Below are positions 34,633 through 41,100 of a DNA stretch of 64,000 bases, in pieces. Both the position numbers and the translations under genes were made by a program. Position 1 is the first letter of the stretch. Every line of letters starts with the position of its first letter. Under the pieces are notes generated by a model, which was not told where the DNA came from, searched no databases, and saw nothing but the letters and a program-made list of their open reading frames with translations. Source of the stretch: Lentzea fradiae (GTDB lineage Bacteria; Actinomycetota; Actinomycetes; Mycobacteriales; Pseudonocardiaceae); contig NZ_FNCC01000002.1 in the NCBI RefSeq assembly GCF_900100955.1, positions 434,001 to 498,000 on the forward strand, given 5' to 3'.

Positions 34633-34713
34633 GGCGGGTTGCCCGAGCGGCCAATGGGAGCGGACTGTAAATCCGTCGCGAAAGCTACAGAGGTTCGAAT
34701 CCTCTACCCGCCA
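34633..34713 (+). tRNA. tRNA-Tyr (anticodon GTA)
   Basis: Acceptor arms GGCGGGT (34633-34639) and ACCCGCC (34706-34712) pair fully. The anticodon stem-loop reads GGACTGTAAATCC, giving GTA. A long variable arm, as expected for class II tRNA-Tyr, precedes the T arm with GTTCGAATC. Discriminator A. CCA is not fully encoded beyond CCACA. Confidence 0.95.
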
Positions 34714-34724
34714 CAGCAGGACCG

Positions 34725-34762
34725 AAGGCCCTGTGACCAGAGAGAACCGGTCACAGGGCCTT
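34725..34762. terminator. Hairpin terminator after tRNA-Tyr
   Basis: AAGGCCCTGTGACC pairs perfectly with GGTCACAGGGCCTT across a ten-base loop, followed by TTG. It is placed 12 bases after the tRNA and, from the other side, downstream of the minus-strand antitoxin-like gene, so it can serve both. Confidence 0.8.
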
Positions 34763-34833
34763 TGTCGTGCTGTCGGGCTGTGTCCGGCCGATACCGGCGT
34801 TCTCCGAATGGCTGTGCCGAGGACGTACCGAAG

Positions 34834-35262
34834 TTATGCGGCGGTCGGTCCGCCTGACGCCAGCCAAGCCTGAAGCTGCTCATCGGTGCTCAGCGCGATG
34901 AGCATCACGAGACCCCAGTGCTCGCGGTGGTTGGACGCGTCGCGCAAGCGTGCCTGCCAGTCCTCGGCGTAGTCCCGCAGAGTGTTGATCATCTCCGCGA
35001 TCGCCTCGTCGAAGCTGTTGCCGTCGGCCGACACGGGAAGTCCGGGGATGAACACGGACCAGCCGTCGTTCTCCGGCACGGCAGAAGCGCGCGAAGGAAT
35101 CACCGAGTTCAGGAAGTGACGCATGCGCTCACCGTCGACAACCATCGCCGTGCGCTGATCTCGTTGCAGCGTCGCGAGTCGTCCCTGCTCCGCTGCGTCG
35201 AGCAGCGTCTTCAAGTTCGCGCGACCCTCGCCGTAGCTCTCGAAGTGCACGGCAGCGCCCAT
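34834..35262 (-). CDS. Orphan antitoxin-like protein (Phd/YefM N-terminus, HicB-like C-terminus)
   Basis: A 142-residue protein. The first 50 residues look like a Phd/YefM-type antitoxin DNA-binding domain (EGRANLKTLLDAAEQGRLAT, then MVVDGERMRHFL). Residues 60-110 resemble a HicB-type partial RNase-H fold (DGWSVFIPGLPVSADGNSFD, EAIAEMINTLRDYAEDW). ATG at 35262 has a clear GAGGAG. No toxin gene lies beside it: downstream is the tRNA-Tyr terminator, upstream an unrelated phosphatase. It may be a solitary regulator or act with an unlinked toxin. Confidence 0.65.
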   Translation of the reverse strand: MGAAVHFESYGEGRANLKTLLDAAEQGRLATLQRDQRTAMVVDGERMRHFLNSVIPSRASAVPENDGWSVFIPGLPVSADGNSFDEAIAEMINTLRDYAEDWQARLRDASNHREHWGLVMLIALSTDEQLQAWLASGGPTAA

Positions 35263-35436
35263 GATGTCTCCTCAGGTCGACTGGTTGCGGCGAGGTTCCT
35301 TGACTGCGACAGCCGTCGCCGACCGGATACCGAGTACGGATGAGTACGTGAAGTACTTCGTTGAAGTGGAAGATCAGGCCCTGCCGGGTTGCTAGGATCC
35401 AAAACCCCAGCTCAAAGCATGGCAGAGGGGTTCCCA

Positions 35437-36108
35437 GTGCGCACGCAGATGGCGACCGAGGCGGGACGCTCGACCGCATCGAGTGATGACCGGGCCCTCG
35501 TCGGCCCCAACCTCCTGGCCGTCCTCGACGGAGTCACGGAGAAGCCGGACAACGGCTGCGAGCACGGTGTCGGCTGGTTCGCCGACCAGTTGGCCGCGGA
35601 ACTGCTGCGGTCCGCGCACCTCGGACCGGCGGAGGCGCTGGCAGCGGCCATCGAGCAGACCAGGCAGCTGCACGGTGGGTGCGACCTGGAGAACCCGGAC
35701 AGTCCCAGTGCGACGGTCGGGCTCGTCCAGTTCCAAGGCGACGTCCTGCGGTATCTGGTGCTCGGTGACGCCACGGTCGTGATCGACGGCAAGCGCGGGC
35801 TGGAGGTCGTGAGTGATCCGGCCAAGCACACGGCCGGTGCGGATCCGGCGGCGCTGGGGCACGCGCTCACGGGTGAGGTGCCGCTGGCCGAGGTCCGCAG
35901 GGTCGCGATCCTGTCGGACGGGGCCGCGCGGGCAGTGGACCTGTTCGGGCTTTTCGACTGGGGTCAGGCGCTTGAGCTGATGGCGGCGAACGGGCCGGAC
36001 GACCTCATCCGGAAGATGCGCGCGGTCGAGAAGGAAGACGTCAAAGGCGTCGACTGGCCGCGGGAGAAGATTTCGGACGACGCCACCATCGTGTACTTCG
36101 ACCGGTGA
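35437..36108 (+). CDS. PP2C-family protein phosphatase-like protein
   Basis: A 223-residue protein with the PP2C order of motifs: SDDRALVG near the start, LAVLDGVTE, then LGDATVVI, LSDGAAR and a C-terminal DDATIVYFDR, whose aspartates bind the metal pair. The usual DG metal site in GVTE is slightly changed from the canonical DGVGG. Start GTG at 35437 has GAGGGG six bases before it; ATG at 35419 in the same frame is the alternative. The stop overlaps the next gene. Confidence 0.72.
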   Translation: MRTQMATEAGRSTASSDDRALVGPNLLAVLDGVTEKPDNGCEHGVGWFADQLAAELLRSAHLGPAEALAAAIEQTRQLHGGCDLENPDSPSATVGLVQFQGDVLRYLVLGDATVVIDGKRGLEVVSDPAKHTAGADPAALGHALTGEVPLAEVRRVAILSDGAARAVDLFGLFDWGQALELMAANGPDDLIRKMRAVEKEDVKGVDWPREKISDDATIVYFDR

Positions 36109-36893
36109 CGGAGTCCGCTCTCGGCGACGTGTTGCGGCACGCCGCGAGTGTGCGGGTCGAGGAGATCGACGGGTACGGCCAGGTAGTGGTGGACCGTCCT
36201 GAGGCTCTCGACGGTCTGCGCGCGGCGATGGAGGTCTCGGCGCTGCCGGGTCACGTCTGCGCGTGCAGGGGCCAGGTGCGGTTCGAGTTCTTCGACGCCG
36301 AGGCTGAGCTGCTCACGGTCGTTGTTCTGCACCACGGCATCGCGCTCGACTGGGAGGGGTACAGCGGTCACGCCGAGCTCGCGGACGGAACGGCGCTGGA
36401 CCGCTGGCTGGGGGAGCACGGCCTGTCCTGGCGGTACGAAAGCGAGCGGGTGTGGGTCGAGGCGATGCCGCCGGCGCTGCGGGACATGGCTGACGACCTG
36501 ATCGGTCATTTCGCGTTGCCTGACGACTCGCGGCACCTCGTGGCGGCTCGCGAACGTTTGCGGGGTGTCGAGCCGGTGGCGGGAGTGCTCCAGGTGCTGG
36601 CGTGGGCCGCGGCCGGGATCGGCAGCTGGGACAGGTACCCGCCGTACGAGGACGTTCCCGGGCAGATCCTCCGCGAGGTGCCCATCACGGAGATCATCGC
36701 GGCGTTGCAGGACCCTCGGGCCGACGAACGGCACGACGCCGGTGCGGCGCGCATCCTGTTGTGTGGCAAGAGCCGGATCAAGCAACGGCTTGACGTCGCC
36801 CGGTTGCCCGGCCCGTTGAGGGCGCGGGTGCGCGATGCCGCCGCCGGTCGAGTCCTGCCGAAGTGGGCGGAACGCCTGCTGCTCAATGCGTAG
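36105..36893 (+). CDS. Hypothetical protein coupled to the PP2C-like gene
   Basis: A 262-residue soluble protein, not recognised. The N-terminal half is beta-rich (VRFEFFDAEAELLTVVVLHH), the C-terminal half helical (VLQVLAWAAAGIGSWDRYPP). GTG at 36105 overlaps the phosphatase stop (GTGA), so the two are translated together; it may be the phosphatase's partner. Its 3' end overlaps the convergent HxlR gene by 11 bases. Confidence 0.72.
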   Translation: MTESALGDVLRHAASVRVEEIDGYGQVVVDRPEALDGLRAAMEVSALPGHVCACRGQVRFEFFDAEAELLTVVVLHHGIALDWEGYSGHAELADGTALDRWLGEHGLSWRYESERVWVEAMPPALRDMADDLIGHFALPDDSRHLVAARERLRGVEPVAGVLQVLAWAAAGIGSWDRYPPYEDVPGQILREVPITEIIAALQDPRADERHDAGAARILLCGKSRIKQRLDVARLPGPLRARVRDAAAGRVLPKWAERLLLNA

Positions 36894-37236
36894 GCGCGGG
36901 TTCGACGCCGCGGCGGCGGGCGATGGCGCGCATGTTGTCCTCGCCCCAGTCGCCCAGTGGGACCAGGGCCTCGTTCAGCCGGACGCCCAGCGGGGTCAGC
37001 GAGTACTCGACGCGGGGCGGGACCTCGTGGAACACCTCGCGGTGCACGATCTCGTCCGCTTCCATCTCGCGGAGCACCTGGATCAGCATCTTCTCGCTGA
37101 TGCCGTCCACCGAGCGGCGCAGTGCCCCGGTGCGCAGGGGGCCTGCGTGCAGGGCCCACAGGATGAGGGCTTTCCAGCGGCCGCCGATGACGTCGATCGC
37201 CGCGTCGAGGCCGCACGAGTACTGCCGTGGCTTCAT
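36883..37236 (-). CDS. HxlR-family transcriptional regulator
   Basis: A 117-residue winged-helix regulator. The redox-type cysteine near the start (RQYSCGLDAAIDVIGGRWKA), the helix GISEKMLIQVLREMEADEIV and the wing VPPRVEYSLTPLG are standard for HxlR. ATG at 37236. It is divergent from the reductase gene 83 bases away, with a repeat in between, so it most likely controls the reductase and the following SDR. Confidence 0.9.
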   Translation of the reverse strand: MKPRQYSCGLDAAIDVIGGRWKALILWALHAGPLRTGALRRSVDGISEKMLIQVLREMEADEIVHREVFHEVPPRVEYSLTPLGVRLNEALVPLGDWGEDNMRAIARRRGVEPAPTH

Positions 37237-37258
37237 GCTGGATCCTTACCAAAAAGTG

Positions 37259-37287
37259 GGTACCTGACAAAATAGTAGGTACTTGTC
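37259..37287. promoter_or_regulatory. Probable HxlR operator
   Basis: GGTACCTGAC at 37259-37268 and GGTACTTGTC at 37278-37287 are direct repeats (8 of 10), and GTACCT with AGGTAC also form an inverted repeat. The AT-rich spacer and location between the divergent regulator and reductase fit an HxlR site. Confidence 0.55.
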
Positions 37288-37319
37288 GCTTGGTCAGCGT
37301 CCGAACGAGCATTGCGGGC

Positions 37320-38144
37320 ATGGGGACCAAGAAATCCGTGAGCGTGCTCGGCCTGGGCAGGATGGGCAGTGCGCTCGCGAACGCCCTCGTCGGTGAGGGC
37401 TATGAAGTGCTGGTGTGGAACAGGTCTGCGGACAAGGCGACGCCTGTGGGGGCGAAAAGGGTTGGTACGCCTGAGGAAGCGTTCGCGGCGGAGGTCGTTG
37501 TCGCCTGCCTGACGAACTACGACGTGCTGAGGCCGTTGCTGGGCAACGAGATCCGGACTCTCGTCAACCTCACGTCCGGCACGCCGCAGGAGGCGCGCGA
37601 GACGGCGCGGTGGGCGCGGGAGCACGGTGTCGAGTACGTCGACGGCGTGATCATGGCTGTGCCGCAGCAGATCGGCACGCCGGGGGCGCGGGTGTTGTTC
37701 GACGGCAGCGAGAACCACCACGTGCTGGGCGCGTTCGGCGAGCCGGTGTACGTGGGGGCCGAAGCCGGGCTGGCCGCGACGTACGACCTCGCGCTGCTCG
37801 GCGTCATGTGGTCGGTGTTCGGCGGGTATCTGCAGGCCACGGCGTTGATGGAGGCCGCGGGGGTGTCGCCGGAGCGGTTCACGCCGCTGGTCGGGGACTG
37901 GTTGGCCGAGGTCGGGGCCATGTTGCCGGAGATGGGCCAAGAGGTGCGACGCAACGACTACGAGACCGACGTGTCCGCTGTGGACATCAACGTCGCCGGG
38001 CTGCGGATGCTCACCGAGGCCAGCCGGGAGCAAGGGCTCGACACCGCACTGCCCCAAGCGCTGCACGGCCTGTTCCTGCGGGCCCAGCAGGCAGGCCACG
38101 GGCAGCACAGCGTCGCGAGCGTCATCGAGGTGATCCGCAAGTGA
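37320..38144 (+). CDS. NADPH-dependent imine reductase / beta-hydroxyacid dehydrogenase-like protein
   Basis: A 274-residue oxidoreductase. The Rossmann motif [13 protein letters not shown] with WNRSADK (NADPH-type Arg-Ser) is at the start, and a long C-terminal helical dimer domain ends [18 protein letters not shown], the layout of imine reductases and 6PGDH-like proteins. Substrate unknown. ATG at 37320 is the first start fitting the Rossmann strand. The stop overlaps the SDR gene (GTGA), giving a two-gene reductase operon. Confidence 0.85.
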   Translation: MGTKKSVSVLGLGRMGSALANALVGEGYEVLVWNRSADKATPVGAKRVGTPEEAFAAEVVVACLTNYDVLRPLLGNEIRTLVNLTSGTPQEARETARWAREHGVEYVDGVIMAVPQQIGTPGARVLFDGSENHHVLGAFGEPVYVGAEAGLAATYDLALLGVMWSVFGGYLQATALMEAAGVSPERFTPLVGDWLAEVGAMLPEMGQEVRRNDYETDVSAVDINVAGLRMLTEASREQGLDTALPQALHGLFLRAQQAGHGQHSVASVIEVIRK

Positions 38145-38875
38145 GGTATCGGGGGAAGAAGGCCGTCGTCACCGGCGGCACGCACGGGATGGGCCGGGCG
38201 ACGGTGGAGGCGTTGCTCGCCGAAGGCGTCGAGGTGCTGCTGACCGGTCGTACGACGGAGAAGGCGCGGGACCTCGACGCCCACGCCGTCGCGTTCGACG
38301 CGGCGGACCTCGACGACGTCGTCCGGTTGAAGGGTGAGGTCGCGAGCAAACTCGGGGAAGTCGACCTGGTGTTCATCAACGTCGGGTTCGCCACGCTCAC
38401 GCCCTTCGACCAGGCCACCGCGGCCGAGTACGACCGCACGTTCGACGTGAACACCAAGGGCGCGTTCTTCACCGCCCAGCACCTGGCGCCGTTGGTGAGG
38501 GAGGGCGGCTCGATCGTCTTCACCACGAGCGTCGCCACGGTGCTCGGGTCGCCCGGCATGAGCGTCTACGCGGGGGCCAAGGCCGCGGTGAGGGCGTTCG
38601 CGCGCGGGTTCGCGGCCGAGTTGGCGGCGCGGGACGTCCGGGTGAACGTGGTCAGCCCCGGCTTCATCGACACGCCGTCGATGGGCGTCACGGGGGTGCC
38701 GCGGGAGGTCTTGGAGGAGTTCAAGGAAGAGGGCGACCGCATCACCCCGCTCCGGCGCCACGGCACGATGGACGAGGTGGCGAAAGCCGTGCTGTTCCTG
38801 GCTTTCGAGGCCACCTTCACCACGGGCGCGGAGCTGGCGGTGGACGGCGGGCTCGGGCAGGGGATCAGCGCGTAG
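38141..38875 (+). CDS. Short-chain dehydrogenase/reductase
   Basis: A 244-residue [19 protein letters not shown] binds the cofactor, followed by NVGF (in place of NNAG), the catalytic serine in [10 protein letters not shown], and YAGAK with tyrosine and lysine; [11 protein letters not shown] follows. GTG at 38141 overlaps the reductase stop. Both enzymes likely act in one detoxification or small-molecule pathway under HxlR control; substrate unknown. Confidence 0.9.
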   Translation: MRYRGKKAVVTGGTHGMGRATVEALLAEGVEVLLTGRTTEKARDLDAHAVAFDAADLDDVVRLKGEVASKLGEVDLVFINVGFATLTPFDQATAAEYDRTFDVNTKGAFFTAQHLAPLVREGGSIVFTTSVATVLGSPGMSVYAGAKAAVRAFARGFAAELAARDVRVNVVSPGFIDTPSMGVTGVPREVLEEFKEEGDRITPLRRHGTMDEVAKAVLFLAFEATFTTGAELAVDGGLGQGISA

Positions 38876-38898
38876 CGGCCACCGCGGACGCGAAGAGA

Positions 38899-38934
38899 CC
38901 GGCGCGCAAGAGCTTCCTCTCCCTTGCGTGCCGG
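38899..38934 (+). terminator. Hairpin terminator after the SDR gene
   Basis: CCGGCGCGCAAG pairs with CTTGCGTGCCGG (one G-T pair) across a 12-base loop, 23 bases after the stop. Confidence 0.65.
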
Positions 38935-38958
38935 CCTCAGCGCGCAGCATACCCCAGA

Positions 38959-38974
38959 TCGAACAAATGTTCGA
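38959..38974. promoter_or_regulatory. LexA (SOS) box between convergent genes
   Basis: TCGAAC-AAAT-GTTCGA is a perfect match to the actinobacterial SOS box consensus TCGAAC-N4-GTTCGA; the palindrome extends to GATCGAAC/GTTCGATC. It lies 83 bases after the SDR stop and 22 bases from the stop of the minus-strand small gene, so no annotated start follows it on either strand. Confidence 0.7.
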
Positions 38975-38996
38975 TCATCAGCGGGGCGCCGCGCCG

Positions 38997-39233
38997 TCAG
39001 CTGGCGGCGAGTGCCGCGCGGCCGTCCTCGGTCAGCTCCGCGTCGACGCGGCGGCCAAAGCTCGTCGGACGGGTGGGACGCAGCAGGCCGGCGTGGACGA
39101 GGTCGTGCGTCGCCATCTGGTCGCAGCACGGCAGCCCGTCGACGTACAGCTCGGGCTCGGCACCGCCCGTCACCTCGGCACGTCCTGCGGCGACGGCTCG
39201 CAGCATCGCCCTCGCTCTTCCGCTGAGCTCCAT
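38997..39233 (-). CDS. Small conserved actinobacterial protein
   Basis: A 78-residue protein, helix-rich with paired cysteines (MLRAVAAGRAEVTGG, LPCCDQMATHDLVHAGLLR). It ends with LTEDGRAALAAS, like the end of a small winged helix. Function unknown. ATG at 39233 follows a G-rich site. It lies alone between the LexA box and the GNAT gene. Confidence 0.7.
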   Translation of the reverse strand: MELSGRARAMLRAVAAGRAEVTGGAEPELYVDGLPCCDQMATHDLVHAGLLRPTRPTSFGRRVDAELTEDGRAALAAS

Positions 39234-39347
39234 CTCGACCCCCCAGGGTGTGGTGTCCGGATCCGTTCTCCCTTTGTCGATTTAGAGGCCGGATTCGTTC
39301 CACAAGTACGGGGTCGTCCGTGTTCTTCGCTTGTGCTAACAAGCAGA

Positions 39348-40175
39348 TCATGTCCCATTGGGCCGTTCGGGTAGCGCAGACACGCCGATCGGGGAGCGCA
39401 GCGCGGGGCGGCGGACCCACACGGTCCACCTCGGGCGGTAGCCGTGCGAGTACCAGAACGGCGTCGAACGCGGGTTCGGCAGGGCGTGGTGGAGCAGCGT
39501 CGCGGCCACTCCCGCGCGGTCCAGGACGTTGTGCGCGTGCGCTGTGAGAGCACTGCCCGCGCCCGTGCCGCGTGCGTCCGGCCGCACGCCGAGGTGCCCG
39601 AGGTAGGCGAACGGCCTCGCGGAGGCGAACCGTTCCATCCATCCGGCGTCCTGCGGCATGTCGACGTAGAGCATTCCGACGGGCGTGCCGCCGTCGACTG
39701 CGAGCCACATCGCCTCGTGGTCGCGGTCGAGGACCTCCGTGAGCGCTGCCCGCAGGCGGTCCGCGGTGTTCGGGCGTTCGGTGACCATGCCGAACGCGGC
39801 GTCGTACCGGACCGTGTGCAGGTTCAGCTCGACGGCCGCGTCCAGGTCGTCGTGCGTCGCCGGCCGGACGTCCACCCGCGCCGGCCGTCGCGGTGCCGAC
39901 GTCCCGGCCCGGCGCTCGGCGATCACGGTGAGCGGGGCGAAGCCGCGGTGCACCAGCGGCAGGGCGTTCTCCTCGCTCGGCAGTGTCACGAGCGCCGCGC
40001 TGTCCGGGTCTCCGGCGCCGGTCAGCAGCCCTTCCCACGTGTCGAGCTCCGCGGCCAGGTCGCAGCCGGGACGCCAGAGCAGGCGGTGTGCGCGCAGCGG
40101 CCCCCAGGTCGCGGCTATCGAGTCCGGATCCGTCTCGGTGCTGGAAAAGATCTCGTCCACGAGGCATCCGACCAT
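39348..40175 (-). CDS. GNAT-family acetyltransferase
   Basis: A 275-residue protein. The C-terminal GNAT domain has the acetyl-CoA motif LGHLGVRPDARGTGAGSALT near residue 195 (R/Q-x-x-G-x-G/A form) and FWYSHGYRP near the end. The N-terminal 110 residues are a degenerate second copy or a substrate domain. ATG at 40175. The PhzF-like gene starts divergently only 14 bases away, so the two share a promoter region. Confidence 0.85.
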   Translation of the reverse strand: MVGCLVDEIFSSTETDPDSIAATWGPLRAHRLLWRPGCDLAAELDTWEGLLTGAGDPDSAALVTLPSEENALPLVHRGFAPLTVIAERRAGTSAPRRPARVDVRPATHDDLDAAVELNLHTVRYDAAFGMVTERPNTADRLRAALTEVLDRDHEAMWLAVDGGTPVGMLYVDMPQDAGWMERFASARPFAYLGHLGVRPDARGTGAGSALTAHAHNVLDRAGVAATLLHHALPNPRSTPFWYSHGYRPRWTVWVRRPALRSPIGVSALPERPNGT

Positions 40176-40189
40176 GAAAGGGTCGCCCT

Positions 40190-40942
40190 GTGGAGATCTT
40201 CGTCGTGGACGCGTTCGCCGATCGGCCTTTCACGGGCAACTCCGCCGCCGTCGTGCTCCTGACCGAGCCGCGCGGCGACGACTGGATGCAGCAGGTCGCG
40301 GAAGAACTGAAGCACGCCGCCACCGCCTTCGTCACGCCGGACGACCACCTCCGCTGGTTCACCCCGGAGAGGGAGGTCGAGCTGTGCGGTCACGCCACCC
40401 TCGCCACCGCTCACGTGCTGGGCGGGGAGCGGGAGTTCACCACGCGTAGCGGTGTCCTCACATGCAAGAACGACGATGGATGGGTCCACATGGACCTCCC
40501 CGCGGACCCTCCAGAGTTGACTGACCCGCCAATCGGACTAGCGGAAGCGCTGCCACATGCGACGATCAAGGCCACGGCGCGCGGACGGACCGACCTGCTG
40601 GTCGAGCTGGCGAGTGCGGAGGAGGTCCGTTCCGCACGTCCCGACCTCTCCGCACTGGCCCGAATCCCGTCACGCGGAGTAGTCATCACGGCGGCCGGAG
40701 ACGGCGAGGCGGACATCGTGAGCCGGTGCTTCTACCCCGCCGCCGGCATCGGGGAGGACCCCGTCACCGGTTCGGCCCACTGCACGCTTGCGCCCTATTG
40801 GGTGCCTCGGCTCCAGCGCGCTGACCTGCTGGCGGAGCAGGCGTCACCCCGCGGGGGGTTCCTCAGGGCGACCCTCGCCCAAGATCGCGTGCGGCTCTCG
40901 GGGCGGGCCGTGACGGTGCTCCACGGGCGTCTCAACACCTGA
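40190..40942 (+). CDS. PhzF-family isomerase-like protein
   Basis: A 250-residue protein of the PhzF/diaminopimelate epimerase-like fold. Start VDAFADRPFTGNSAAVV, then ELCGHATLATAHV and GIGEDPVTGSAHCTLAPYW are hallmark motifs; the catalytic glutamate of PhzF lies near residue 45 in ATAFV, where here no Glu is obvious. Real substrate unknown. Start GTG at 40190 with AAAGGG upstream. Confidence 0.87.
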   Translation: MEIFVVDAFADRPFTGNSAAVVLLTEPRGDDWMQQVAEELKHAATAFVTPDDHLRWFTPEREVELCGHATLATAHVLGGEREFTTRSGVLTCKNDDGWVHMDLPADPPELTDPPIGLAEALPHATIKATARGRTDLLVELASAEEVRSARPDLSALARIPSRGVVITAAGDGEADIVSRCFYPAAGIGEDPVTGSAHCTLAPYWVPRLQRADLLAEQASPRGGFLRATLAQDRVRLSGRAVTVLHGRLNT

Positions 40943-41021
40943 CCACGTCTGGGCGAAAGAGCGTCACGAAGGGTGCTCGACCTGCCATTTTGTCCCCCGA
41001 GAGGGGTACATTGGTGCCCCT

Positions 41022-41054
41022 GGAGGGGTCCTGATCGCCAAGGGCGGGACCCCT
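41022..41054 (+). promoter_or_regulatory. Hairpin in the leader of the GGDEF-EAL gene
   Basis: GAGGGGTCC pairs with GGACCCCTC across a 15-base loop, about 45 bases before the start codon. It could be the terminator of the PhzF gene or a leader structure; no T-run. Confidence 0.4.
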
Positions 41055-41100
41055 CAGTCACGCCTAGAGGTTCCCCCACCCAGGCCGACGAGGAGGCTGG

